NCBI RefSeq assembly: GCF_016217785.1
Contig: NZ_JACRGA010000025.1
Coordinates: 248,001 to 312,000 of the forward strand
Source: Methanobacterium sp.
GTDB taxonomy: Archaea; Methanobacteriota; Methanobacteria; Methanobacteriales; Methanobacteriaceae
Direction of reading: 5' to 3'
Length of the DNA stretch: 64,000 bases
The notes below the pieces were generated by a model. It was not told the DNA's origin. It made no database searches and worked only from the letters and a program-made list of their open reading frames with translations. The position numbers were made by a program, and so were the translations under genes. Numbering within the stretch: the stretch's first letter is position 1; each line of letters opens with the position of its first letter. This document shows positions 41,073 to 56,228 of the stretch, piece after piece.

Positions 41073-41991
41073 GTTTTCGCCTTTTATCCCTAACCAAATT
41101 GAGGTAAACCTCTTCAAGTGAAGATTCGACTTTCCAACTATCTAAAATACCATATTTAGAGAAATCATCGATATTTAAATCATTTTTCGGATAAAATGAA
41201 ATTAAGGGTCCTTCTATATGGATTTGATAACCAATGTCTTCCAATTTTTTGCCAAGAGTTTCTGTGTCAGAAGCAGATTCAAGGCGAATGAAAAGTTTAG
41301 GCTTTCCAAATTGAGCTAAAACATCATTCAAAGCACCATTAGAAATTAGTTTTCCTTTTTTTATAATCGCAACATGAGTACATGTTTTCTGTATTTCTTC
41401 AAGATCATGTGATGAGAAAAAAATTGTTTTTCCCTGAGATGCTAAATCTTTCATCATTTTTCGGATTAGGTATCTTGTTTCAGGGTCAACACCTACTGTG
41501 GGTTCGTCTAGTATGAGTATATCTGGATCAGAGATCAGTGCTCTGGCAAGAGCTAATCTCTTACGCATTCCAAAGGAATATTTGGAAACTAGGACATGAG
41601 CCCATTCTGACATTTCGACTAATTTAATAACCTTTTTGGCTTGGCCAACGGCTTTTGAACCAGTTATACCAAATAATTCAGCCCAAAAAATAACATTCTC
41701 TAAACCAGTAAGTTTTTCATATAAACCATCAAGTTCTAACATAGATCCTATGTTTATTCTCACATTCATGTCGTTGTCATGGTAAGGATCTCCTCCATGT
41801 ACTCTAACGGTTCCAAATGACGGTTTGATCAGTCCTAATATCAATTTTATGGTGGTGGTCTTTCCAGAGCCATTAGGGCCTAAATATCCAAATATTTGGC
41901 CTTTTTCTACTTTTAATGAAATCCCTTTTAATGCTTCAAAATCCCCGTAAAAGCGATGAATTTCTTTGATAGATATTAAAACTTCAGCCAA
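41056..41991 (-). CDS. ABC transporter ATP-binding protein of the peptide cluster
   Basis: A 311-residue ABC ATPase of the BcrA/NatA type. Walker A LGPNGSGKTTT lies near residue 38, signature YSFGMRKRLALARAL near 137, Walker B ILILDEPTVGVDP near 158 and the switch His in FSSHDLEE near 192, followed by a ~90-residue C-terminal domain. There is no peptidase C39 domain, so it does not itself cleave a leader. TTG at 41991 is the start: GAGGAGG at 42000-42006 precedes it, and the gene overlaps the end of the radical SAM gene by 8 bases. It works with the permease downstream, most likely as export or immunity pump for the cluster's peptide. Confidence 0.9.
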   Translation of the reverse strand: MAEVLISIKEIHRFYGDFEALKGISLKVEKGQIFGYLGPNGSGKTTTIKLILGLIKPSFGTVRVHGGDPYHDNDMNVRINIGSMLELDGLYEKLTGLENVIFWAELFGITGSKAVGQAKKVIKLVEMSEWAHVLVSKYSFGMRKRLALARALISDPDILILDEPTVGVDPETRYLIRKMMKDLASQGKTIFFSSHDLEEIQKTCTHVAIIKKGKLISNGALNDVLAQFGKPKLFIRLESASDTETLGKKLEDIGYQIHIEGPLISFYPKNDLNIDDFSKYGILDSWKVESSLEEVYLNLVRDKRRKHEQPY

Positions 41992-43327
41992 ACGTATTAA
42001 CCTCCTCTAAAATTGATAATAATTTAAGACTTCTTCCCCAAACGCATAATTCATGGATTTCATGATATTTCTGTAGCCCTCGAGCTATACAGCGGTGGCA
42101 GTACCATAAATATTCACAATCACCACATATTTCTTGTTTTGGATCCTCAAGTTCAATTAATAATGATGATATATTTTTTGATAATATGGTATGAACACTC
42201 TCCTTATAAACGTTTCCTAATGAAAAATCGTTTGGATTTGACATTGGGCACATTTTTATTTCTCCATTTGGGGTAAAACAAATAGATCTACTTGCCGCTC
42301 CACAGTTGAGCTTATTATTGTTTATTTCCCCTATGATTGGGAGATATTCAGGATCTTCAAATAGAAAGTCACCAAATTTTTTTTTAGCCTTTTCAACTTG
42401 ATTAATGACATGTTCCATATTTTCAGGCGAAAAAATAAGTTCTGAAGAGCGTCCTCTGCCTGTAGGAACTACAGTTGATAGTATCATATTTGTAGCACCC
42501 AGATTTTTTACTAATGATATCGTGGAAAAAATCTGGTCAATGTTCATTGGGGTTAATGTCATTGCAGCCCGGACAATAAAATTTTCTTTACTTAACATCA
42601 TTATTGCCTTTTTAGCATTTTCAAATGCTCCTTCATGGTTACAAAACCAATCAACATATTTGGGATTATCTCCGTGCATATCCACTTGGAAAAATACTCT
42701 ATTGTTATAATTGTTGATAATTTTTAGATGCGTTTTTTTAAGTAAATAACCATTAGTATCAACCCCAACCACAGGAAAGAGCTGCAAACAACGTTCGATT
42801 ATTTCAGGGAAATCAGGATGAACTAAAGGTTCACCACCTGTTAATTCAACTATCAAAATTCCAAGACTTTTTAAATCAGATAATATTTCAAATAATTTAT
42901 TTTTTTCCCAAAATTCGTCATTTTTCGGGCTACTGTTAATGTAGCAATGTTTACAAGAGAAATTACATTTATATGTGAGTTCTATTGATGCGTGGGTTGG
43001 TGTTTGAATATCCCAATTTCCAGTACTTTGAAAATTCACGTCCATCTTCTTATCTAATATCTCAATAAATGCTTCAGATCCTTCTATATAGGATTTAATA
43101 GTTACTAATACAGAATTAAAATCTTCTTGATATTGAAAAGCAAGTGTTCGGGCGATATCTTCTAAACTGGTGTTACCATCACATTTATCGAGTATTCTTG
43201 CAGCATCTTCATTTATTACATGGCCAGTATCATTACTTCCTAAAGAAAATGGATAAACATAACCATATTTAGGGCCTTTATGTAAATTATAACCTTTTTT
43301 TAATGCGGGAAATATTTGGTATGACAA
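41984..43327 (-). CDS. Radical SAM/SPASM peptide maturase with PqqD-like N-terminal domain
   Basis: A 447-residue radical SAM enzyme. Residues 1-95 resemble a PqqD-type RiPP recognition element (DGNTSLEDIARTLAFQYQ near 50-67). CNFSCKHC near 120-127 is the CX3CX2C cluster motif and ELTGGEPLVHP near 160 the SAM-binding GGE. The C-terminus is a complete SPASM domain: C-x12-G-x4-C (about 341-359), CGDCEYLWYCHRC (about 399-411) and a final Cys near 426, enough for two extra [4Fe-4S] clusters. Enzymes of this layout form thioether bonds in sactipeptides and ranthipeptides. TTG at 43327 is preceded by AGGTGGTGG. The gene lies just downstream of the 42-codon Cys-rich peptide gene, its likely substrate, and overlaps the ABC ATPase gene. 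Confidence 0.93.
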   Translation of the reverse strand: MSYQIFPALKKGYNLHKGPKYGYVYPFSLGSNDTGHVINEDAARILDKCDGNTSLEDIARTLAFQYQEDFNSVLVTIKSYIEGSEAFIEILDKKMDVNFQSTGNWDIQTPTHASIELTYKCNFSCKHCYINSSPKNDEFWEKNKLFEILSDLKSLGILIVELTGGEPLVHPDFPEIIERCLQLFPVVGVDTNGYLLKKTHLKIINNYNNRVFFQVDMHGDNPKYVDWFCNHEGAFENAKKAIMMLSKENFIVRAAMTLTPMNIDQIFSTISLVKNLGATNMILSTVVPTGRGRSSELIFSPENMEHVINQVEKAKKKFGDFLFEDPEYLPIIGEINNNKLNCGAASRSICFTPNGEIKMCPMSNPNDFSLGNVYKESVHTILSKNISSLLIELEDPKQEICGDCEYLWYCHRCIARGLQKYHEIHELCVWGRSLKLLSILEEVNTFG

Positions 43328-43350
43328 TTAACCACCACCTTTAAAAATCA

Positions 43351-43372
43351 CCCAGGGATTTAATTCCCTGGG
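43351..43372. terminator. Hairpin between peptide gene and radical SAM gene
   Basis: CCCAGGGA (43351-43358) pairs perfectly with TCCCTGGG (43365-43372) around a 6-base loop, just after the stop of the small peptide gene and 24 bases before the radical SAM start. Such a stem often causes partial termination or shields the mRNA end, so that precursor mRNA exceeds enzyme mRNA. Confidence 0.65.
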
Positions 43373-43388
43373 TTGCTCTGTGTTTTAC

Positions 43389-43517
43389 CTAGTAGTATTG
43401 GCTTTTGGCAAGTGCAGAAAGAGCCCCTATAAAGGCTAACAATGGAGTAGTAGCGCACCCTATGCAAGCTAAACAGCCACCGCATACCGGGCTTCCACCT
43501 AATGTTGCGGGATTCAT
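43389..43517 (-). CDS. Putative RiPP precursor peptide, 42 residues, CX2CX2CX2C (thurincin H-like)
   Basis: A 42-codon frame from ATG 43517 to TAG 43389-43391. Its ribosome binding site GGAGGTGAAC (43522-43531) is the best in the window, which supports translation. Residues 1-11 (MNPATLGGSPV) would be a short leader; residues 12-21 are CGGCLACIGC, four cysteines at 12, 15, 18 and 21; residues 22-37 are ATTPLLAFIGALSALA; KSQYY ends it. The size, short leader, CX2CX2CX2C block and hydrophobic small-residue tail match the precursor of the bacterial sactipeptide thurincin H. The radical SAM/SPASM gene and ABC pair follow in the same operon. Product activity (antimicrobial, signal or other) is unknown. 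Confidence 0.85.
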   Translation of the reverse strand: MNPATLGGSPVCGGCLACIGCATTPLLAFIGALSALAKSQYY

Positions 43518-43643
43518 GGGAGTTCACCTCCTTTATTCCGATGTTAAAGATTATTTGATAATTTATTAATAAATATTTCTTTAGTATTAATATTGTATTA
43601 TTCGAAGTTTTGACTAACTGGATGAATCACTTTAAAGAAATAT
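43518..43643 (-). promoter_or_regulatory. Promoter and possible MarR operator of the peptide operon
   Basis: A very AT-rich 126-base stretch. ATTTATTAATAAAT (43561-43574) is a perfect 14-base palindrome that also resembles a TATA box, ~45 bases before the peptide start. TATTAATA occurs inside it (43564-43571), again at 43585-43592 and once upstream of marR (44191-44198). A shared MarR site is possible, but the DNA is so AT-rich that chance is not excluded. GGAGGTGAAC (43522-43531) is the ribosome binding site. Confidence 0.4.
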
Positions 43644-44144
43644 TTAATGGATTTGGGGTTCATAATGTCTTAATATAAATTTTGAGTCTTTAAACTCTCT
43701 ATCGTTAGATAATTTAAGGAGAACGATTTTTATTGTTTTAATGGATTGTAAAAGTAGTTCTAAATCTTCGTTACATAATGTTGAAAGGTTTTTTTTAATA
43801 TTATCAACTGCATTTATTTGCCATTGATTAATATATTCTTCTCCTTCATCTGTAATTTTTATTTTAACTAATCTGCGATCGTTCAAATCGGGTAATCTCT
43901 GAATTAATCTCTTATTTTCCAATTTATTTATTATATAAGTCATATTTTGTTTTTTTATATTCATGACATTCCTTATTTCAGAAATTGATAACATCTCAAA
44001 TTTTCTTAAAAGTATTAATGTTTGACAATGAGAAAATGGTATTTCGGTTGTTATAATTGGGCTAGCGAAAAGTTTTTTCACTAAATGAGGATAATGAAAT
44101 AAAAAAACAGCATCAATCAGTTCAATCAATTTTGCATCGTCCAT
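43644..44144 (-). CDS. MarR-family transcription regulator
   Basis: A 166-residue winged-helix protein. The recognition region SISEIRNVMNIKKQNMTYIINKLENKRLIQRLPDLNDRRLVKIKITDEGE (residues ~52-102, given here only to show the helix-turn-helix, wing and DRR motif) is MarR-typical. It lies directly upstream of the peptide gene on the same strand and shares its AT-rich composition, so it probably controls the peptide operon, its own gene, or both. MarR proteins usually release DNA on binding small ligands. The ATG follows a weak GTGGGAC. Confidence 0.87.
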   Translation of the reverse strand: MDDAKLIELIDAVFLFHYPHLVKKLFASPIITTEIPFSHCQTLILLRKFEMLSISEIRNVMNIKKQNMTYIINKLENKRLIQRLPDLNDRRLVKIKITDEGEEYINQWQINAVDNIKKNLSTLCNEDLELLLQSIKTIKIVLLKLSNDREFKDSKFILRHYEPQIH

Positions 44145-44359
44145 AGTCCCACTTCTTTATCATGCTGTGGAATTGATTTTTAATAACTCATATTAATAAT
44201 ATTCTATTGTAATAAAATCGTACTTTCATATGTAACTTGTGGGCGACAGGGAAAAATATATTACCAATCTATTTAAATCTATTATTTTACTTATGTGAAA
44301 TTACTTATGTGAAATTCAATATGGGGAAAATTGTTAAAGATTAAAATGGAGAAAGATAC

Positions 44360-45443
44360 ATGAGCATTTACAGACTTTCATTTAAAAACCTTAAACGAAG
44401 AAAGCTCAGAAGCGCCCTGACCATGCTAGGCATAATAATTGGGGTGGCCACACTGGTGCTTCTAATGGGTGCAGGTACTGGCATGCAATCCTACATGAAA
44501 GACCAGACAGAAACCATGATGGGGGATGTTTCCATCTACAACAGCTCTGGAGGAGCTTATATGGGATCCAGTGGGGATTCTTATCTAAACCCTGAAACTG
44601 TATCCAAGATTAAAAACATGTCACAACTTTACGATGTTAAGGAAGAAACCCAGTTCACCACGGAGATGAATAGAACTCCCCTATATGTTCTGGGAATATC
44701 TAACTGGGACCAGGTAAAGATAAACGGCACACCAGGCGTGGTAATCGACCAGTCTCTTGCTGATAAATTTGGTTACAAAATCGGCAGTACAATCACCATC
44801 AAAGAACAGGAATTCACCATCACCGGCATAACACAACAAGGTACCGGGATGGGAATGGGGATTGTATTTTTAGACGTGGACAAAGCCCTCCCTCTTAACG
44901 AAAATAAAGTATCCAGCATAACTGCCAGTGCAAGGGGAGACCCTGAAGCTGCTAAAAAGGATGTTGAAAGTCAGGTGCCCGGAACCATGGCAATGACTCA
45001 GTCTGACTTCACCAAACAGATAGATGACATGATGAATGGTATAATGCTATTCATTGGGGCCATAGCCAGCATAGGCCTCATAGTAGGGGTTATAAGTATT
45101 GTAAATATAATGCTGGTGAACGTAACCGAAAGAACCCGGGAAATAGGGGTTTTAAAAGCCATAGGATTCACCAACCGCGAGGTACTGGGCAGCATACTCA
45201 TGGAAGCAGGACTTCTAGGTTTCATTGGGGCATTAATTGGCCTGATACTAGCAGCAGCACTCTTACAACTGGCTATAATATTCTTCGGCCCACAACTAGG
45301 AATGGAAGACATTACTTTAATATACATGCTCCCGCCCTGGCTGATATTAGCAGTGGTTGGCGGAGCCACAATATTAAGCATTTTAGCAGGCCTTTATCCG
45401 GCCTGGAGGGCATCCAGACTTAATGTTGTGGAGGCGTTGCGAT

Positions 45444-45451
<8 letters not shown>
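44360..45451 (+). CDS. MacB/FtsX-type ABC permease
   Basis: A 363-residue permease of the MacB type. The first helix lies at ~18-40 after the signature LKRRKLRSALTMLGIIIGVA; residues ~45-225 are the outside MacB_PCD domain; three helices follow (about 232-260, 285-315, 325-350). NVTERTREIGVLKAIGFTNRE near 255-275 is the coupling segment to the ATPase, and YPAWRASRLNVVEALRYD is the typical C-terminus. It overlaps the ATPase start by 8 bases. MacB-like pumps move peptides, toxins or lipoproteins by a force-transmitting mechanism; substrate here unknown. Confidence 0.9.
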
Positions 45452-46097
<646 letters not shown>

Positions 46098-46142
46098 TGT
46101 TTTTAAAATCTTTCCAAAACCCAGATTAAAAAAATCTGAACC

Positions 46143-47297
<1,155 letters not shown>

Positions 47298-47358
47298 GAA
47301 AAACAATGAATAGTTTATAGAGGACCCCACACCTTATAATGATTTAAAATTTTTGGGA

Positions 47359-47922
47359 TTAACCTATAAAGTAAAATACTAGACTAATAACCAGTGCTGA
47401 AACCAGGGGTATGGGCACGTTATCGTCAACTGGACTGTAAGCTTCAGTTAAAGCACCGGCCAGTGCACCAATAAAAGCAGGAATAACGGGTAACTGGGTG
47501 AGAGAAACTGCAAATCCAACAGCCAGAAATGCTAAACTCCCCTCCACAGTTTTATGTGATTGGAAAGGTAATTTTATTCTTCCAAACCTTCGACCAATAA
47601 GAGTTGATGCTGAATCCCCAAATAGCAGGATGAGGATCGCGGCATTGGCAATGGCCATGTTAAACTGGAAGAAGTACAGGGTAATGATGATACCAATAAA
47701 AAAGTAAACAAATCCCCTTTCATCAGCATCACGTTTGGCAACCCGTAAAATAGTAGAAAAAAATGGAATATGGTGTTGATGGTCCAGTCGGAATACCATA
47801 ACCACAAAGACCAGTATAGCCACACAGAGAATAATCAACAGCTGTGATGGTAGAAAATAGCTGAGAACGACGATGAAGACACCGGAAGCATGGATCAGCT
47901 GCCTCCAGAGTTCTTTCTTCAT
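47359..47922 (-). CDS. Dolichol/polyprenol kinase-like (SEC59/DgkA2-type) membrane protein
   Basis: A 187-residue protein with six hydrophobic helices of the diacylglycerol/polyprenol kinase family (related to CDP-alcohol phosphatidate cytidylyltransferases). Residues MKKELWRQLIHASGVF, LLFGDSASTLIGRRFGRIKLPF near 100-121, HKTVEGSLAFLAVGF near 123 and ALTEAYSPVDDNVPIPL near 160 are the conserved blocks. Likely role: CTP-dependent phosphorylation of a polyprenol, for lipid carriers used in glycan and pseudomurein synthesis; substrate inferred. Convergent with the ABC permease. Confidence 0.85.
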   Translation of the reverse strand: MKKELWRQLIHASGVFIVVLSYFLPSQLLIILCVAILVFVVMVFRLDHQHHIPFFSTILRVAKRDADERGFVYFFIGIIITLYFFQFNMAIANAAILILLFGDSASTLIGRRFGRIKLPFQSHKTVEGSLAFLAVGFAVSLTQLPVIPAFIGALAGALTEAYSPVDDNVPIPLVSALVISLVFYFIG

Positions 47923-48017
47923 ATCATCAGACCATATAATTTACTGGTACTTCTGGATGTTTCATTCATGAACTTTCCTTTTTAATCAGCCCATAAATTT
48001 TTTTAGGTGTCTTTTTA

Positions 48018-50183
<2,166 letters not shown>

Positions 50184-50196
50184 CTTTTCGCCCTCT

Positions 50197-53388
<3,192 letters not shown>

Positions 53389-53647
53389 CTAACATTCTCC
53401 TCGTAACAATTGTTTATTAATAAAATATAACTCAAAAGGTCTTAGTTTCAACTGAATGATCTCAACATAATGATCTACTCATAACAAACTTTGTTATAAG
53501 CCTTTTATATCATTTTATATAATTGGTATGGTCAATGGTGGGGGAGTTGACAGTGATAGGTACCATAAAAAAACTCTAGATAAAGTTAATTCAAAAATAA
53601 AACAATAATTGGAAATATTAAATAAAAATAAAAGGATGAAAAGGGTT

Positions 53648-54853
53648 TTAGAAAGTTCTAAGTTTTCCCTTAATTAACATCTCAGTTATCTTGTTTATGT
53701 CAGCCAGCCAGGTGTCCATAACACCTTGAACCTCGCTGCGAACCTCGCTCATCTGGTAACCTTTTTCCAGGATGAGCTGAGCACTGGCAGCTTTAGGCTG
53801 GTCAATATGGGATCCAATCTGGCTTAATATCATCATATGGGCTTGATTAACTCCTTCCACTTCCTTAATTATGTCATTGGCCATCTGGTTAGATAAAAGG
53901 TTGTATATTTTACCAACATGATTTATTGGGTTTTTACCAGAGGTGGCCTCCATTGACATTGGCCTGTTGGGGGTTATCAGTCCATTAGCACGGTTCCCAC
54001 GACCCACAGATCCATCATCTCCCATCTCTGCAGAGGTACCGGTTACAGTAAGATAGTAACCCTCCTCTGATTCGCAGTCAGGGTTGTCTGCGGTGTTTAT
54101 GAAGGTTTCCACATCCCTTGAGGTGTGTTCTAAGGCCAGGTTGGTGATGATGTCCTTAAGCTCTTCCTTGGTGTTCATGTAGGTTTGAGCACCATCCACG
54201 TACTTGGAGATCATTGCCACAGCCACTGTGAGGGTGATCTGGTCACGGTCTCGAAGCCCCATTACCTTAATATCCTCTCCAACCTGAGGATATTTCTTTT
54301 TGAATTCTTTGGAGTTCAGGAGTTCTTCAATGGCCATTACCATTCGTTCGGTTTCGGAAAATGGTGCGAAACCAACTCCGAAGGAAGTATCGTTGGATTT
54401 GGGGGTTCCTTCCCTTCCGAAAACATCAACCAGGTCTCCGGAACCATGTCCGATTTTGCACTCCACAACGGTGCAGGTCTCCACGTCCAGGTTGATCAGT
54501 GTCTCTTTAAGATATTCCTTGGCTGCTTTGATGGCTATTCTGTCGATACCGATCTTTTTCCCTTCATATTCTGGGACTCCTCTTCCGGTGAGGAGGATGT
54601 CCATGGGTTTTATTATGTCTCCTCCACCGAATTCAGGATAAGACTCACCGGCAGTTATCTGCACTTCATCGGTGTTATGGTGCAGGACACCACCAAAATG
54701 ATCTAAGTAAGCGATGCACAGGCCACGGCTAACTGATTCTGCTATTCCGTCGCTGATACTGTCCGGGTGACCGATACCCTTCCTTTCAACGATTTCTATT
54801 TCTTGTTCTTCAATGGGCTTCTGAATAAGCTCTTCAACAATAATATTTCTCAT
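53648..54853 (-). CDS. mat: Archaeal-type S-adenosylmethionine synthetase
   Basis: A 401-residue methionine adenosyltransferase of the archaeal family, unlike bacterial MetK in sequence. The start (MRNIIVEELIQKPIEEQEIE), ERKGIGHPDSISDGIAE near residue 23, GGGDIIKPMDILLTGRG near 75, GHGSGDLVDVFGR near 135 and GDDGSVGRGNRANGLITPN near 275 are diagnostic. It makes AdoMet for methylation and for the many radical SAM enzymes of the cell. GAGGGATC precedes the ATG. It diverges from the DUF192 gene; the 57-base gap holds promoters for both. Confidence 0.97.
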   Translation of the reverse strand: MRNIIVEELIQKPIEEQEIEIVERKGIGHPDSISDGIAESVSRGLCIAYLDHFGGVLHHNTDEVQITAGESYPEFGGGDIIKPMDILLTGRGVPEYEGKKIGIDRIAIKAAKEYLKETLINLDVETCTVVECKIGHGSGDLVDVFGREGTPKSNDTSFGVGFAPFSETERMVMAIEELLNSKEFKKKYPQVGEDIKVMGLRDRDQITLTVAVAMISKYVDGAQTYMNTKEELKDIITNLALEHTSRDVETFINTADNPDCESEEGYYLTVTGTSAEMGDDGSVGRGNRANGLITPNRPMSMEATSGKNPINHVGKIYNLLSNQMANDIIKEVEGVNQAHMMILSQIGSHIDQPKAASAQLILEKGYQMSEVRSEVQGVMDTWLADINKITEMLIKGKLRTF

Positions 54854-54869
54854 ATAAGATCCCTCAAAC

Positions 54870-54910
54870 CTATAAAAACCTATTATAATGATTAGGTTAA
54901 ATCTATCTTT
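54870..54910 (+). promoter_or_regulatory. Shared mat/DUF192 promoter; DUF192 mRNA probably leaderless
   Basis: CCTATTATAATG at about 54877-54888 is a TATA-like element ~28 bases before the DUF192 ATG with no ribosome binding site between. The mat gene, by contrast, has a ribosome binding site in its leader. Confidence 0.4.
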
Positions 54911-55282
54911 ATGAGTTATGTATTTATAGTAAATAAAACTAAGGGCACCAACCTGGGAAATGCAGATGTGGCCGACAGTTTTTTCTCCCGTTTCAAGGGA
55001 TTAATGATGGTAAAAAATCTTGAAAGAGGGCTTATTCTAAAATTACCATCAGATAGAAGTCGAAGAGCTTCGGGCATTCACATGTTCTTCATGCGCATAC
55101 CATTGGATGTTGTATTTGCTGATTCTGCGATGAAAGTGGTGGATACTGTCACCCTTGATCCGTGGACCACTTACACTCCGGTGGCACCGGCCAGGTATGT
55201 TATTGAACTGGAAAAAGGTAAACTGGCTGAATCCAACACCCAAATTGGTGATGAACTGGATTTCACATGTGAAAGTGCATGA
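54911..55282 (+). CDS. DUF192 family protein
   Basis: A 123-residue protein of DUF192 (PF02643), a small beta fold of unknown function. ADSFFSRFKGLMMVKNLERGLILKLP near residues 17-42 is the family's RxxGLMF-like block (split across here), GIHMFFMRIPLDVVFAD near 56-72 the second, and KGKLAESNTQIGDEL near 100 the third. No signal peptide, unlike many bacterial members. The ATG has no ribosome binding site and is probably the first codon of its mRNA. Confidence 0.83.
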   Translation: MSYVFIVNKTKGTNLGNADVADSFFSRFKGLMMVKNLERGLILKLPSDRSRRASGIHMFFMRIPLDVVFADSAMKVVDTVTLDPWTTYTPVAPARYVIELEKGKLAESNTQIGDELDFTCESA

Positions 55283-55404
55283 ATAAATAAATGCATAATG
55301 GATAGTTCACGGTAGATGGGAAAATAAGTTAGGTAAGATAAATAATGGATAAAAAATAGGGTAACTGATGGGAAATAACTGGAATCAGAATCAGAGGGGG
55401 ATGA

Positions 55405-55695
55405 ATGTTGCAGTTAAAGGTAAAAATTATAGATTATGGGTTTTCGGACAGTTTGAAAAGGTACTATGTGACCTACAAAGTAACCGGACTCACTGGGGAA
55501 GAGTTGAATAAACTGGAGGGGCTTCTGGAGGATCCAATTACGATTAAGGGAAATGAATTGTACATGAATGTTTATTTTGAAGAGGAGTACTACCCCTTTG
55601 GCACTGGAGATTCCAAAAACCGGTTGGAAGATTATCTTGCAAGGGAGGAGTTAGAAATGACCGCCTACCTCCTGGATCTCCTGGAAGATGATTAA
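55405..55695 (+). CDS. Hypothetical small acidic protein
   Basis: A 96-residue acidic protein that I do not recognise. It looks like an alpha/beta fold: strand-rich start (LQLKVKIIDYGF, RYYVTYKVTGL), a helix after TGEELNKLEG, strands ELYMNVYFEEEYYPF, and a C-terminal helix (LEDYLAREELEMTAYLLDLL). GAGGGGGATGA precedes the ATG. Codon use is like its neighbours. It is followed by the five-unit T-rich repeat. Confidence 0.65.
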   Translation: MLQLKVKIIDYGFSDSLKRYYVTYKVTGLTGEELNKLEGLLEDPITIKGNELYMNVYFEEEYYPFGTGDSKNRLEDYLAREELEMTAYLLDLLEDD

Positions 55696-55710
55696 AAAAA
55701 TTATGGTATT

Positions 55711-55760
55711 TTTTAATCCTTTTTAATCCTTTTTAATCCTTTTTAATCCTTTTTAATCCT
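55711..55760. repeat. Five perfect tandem copies of TTTTAATCCT
   Basis: A 10-base unit repeats five times without mismatch (55711-55760) between convergent genes, starting 15 bases after one stop and ending 3 bases before the other. Each unit adds a T-run on the plus strand and an A-run on the other, so it may terminate the rightward transcript. A 10-base period equals about one DNA turn, which would give phased bending. Confidence 0.9.
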
Positions 55761-55763
55761 TTT

Positions 55764-56192
55764 TTAGATATCAGGCCAGGCTTTACCTTCTTCCTGTTCA
55801 GATGCAGGCAGAGAATAATGTAATTGTGTGAAAAGCCATTTTTCGTTGATTTTTAGAATAACAGCACTTAGACGGCCGGGAAGATAAATGTCCTGACCAT
55901 CCGCCCGGGCATCCACATTCATGTGGGCAGATATCCAAGCCACATTATCTGTGGATGAGATGGTAACGTTCCTGAATTTAACATTTATATTATCGGCTTG
56001 TTTGAAATCTCTCTCGAATCCGTATTGTAGATTTTCATAGCCTTTGATCCATTCATCGTATCCGGTTCCAATTACTACCAAGTCAGCACTGTCTTCAAAG
56101 AGTTTTAAAATTCCATCAAGATCTTTGTCCTGGTATGCTTTGGCATATTTTTCTAAAAGGCTGAATATAGCTTTCTGCACATTGTCTTCCAT
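55764..56192 (-). CDS. NTF2/SnoaL-like domain protein
   Basis: A 142-residue single-domain protein of the SnoaL/NTF2-like (SnoaL_3/DUF4440) type. LEKYAKAYQDKDLDGILKLF (about 13-32), followed by a strand ADLVVIGTGYDEWIKGYENL and a closing WLFTQLHYSLP (about 118-128) show the cone-shaped fold. Such proteins bind small ligands or act as isomerases; no catalytic residues can be named. GGAGG precedes the ATG. It lies downstream of the HEAT-repeat gene on the same strand with a 36-base gap and is probably co-transcribed with it. Confidence 0.8.
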   Translation of the reverse strand: MEDNVQKAIFSLLEKYAKAYQDKDLDGILKLFEDSADLVVIGTGYDEWIKGYENLQYGFERDFKQADNINVKFRNVTISSTDNVAWISAHMNVDARADGQDIYLPGRLSAVILKINEKWLFTQLHYSLPASEQEEGKAWPDI

Positions 56193-56228
56193 GTTTCCCC
56201 TCCTAATTATGGATTAATTATAAAATGT

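Noticed and set aside
43389..43517. Reading the Cys4 peptide as an ordinary zinc-binding or ferredoxin-like mini protein
   Set aside because: CX2CX2CX2C in ten residues followed by a purely hydrophobic tail, without basic or acidic residues, and its place before a radical SAM/SPASM gene fit a RiPP precursor better; kept as an alternative to test.
44998..45381. 127-residue minus-strand frame inside the MacB-like permease
   Set aside because: Mirror of the transmembrane codons of the permease; no ribosome binding site.
54185..54706. 173-residue plus-strand open frame inside mat
   Set aside because: Antisense shadow of the AdoMet synthetase gene; long only because of the codon bias of the true gene.
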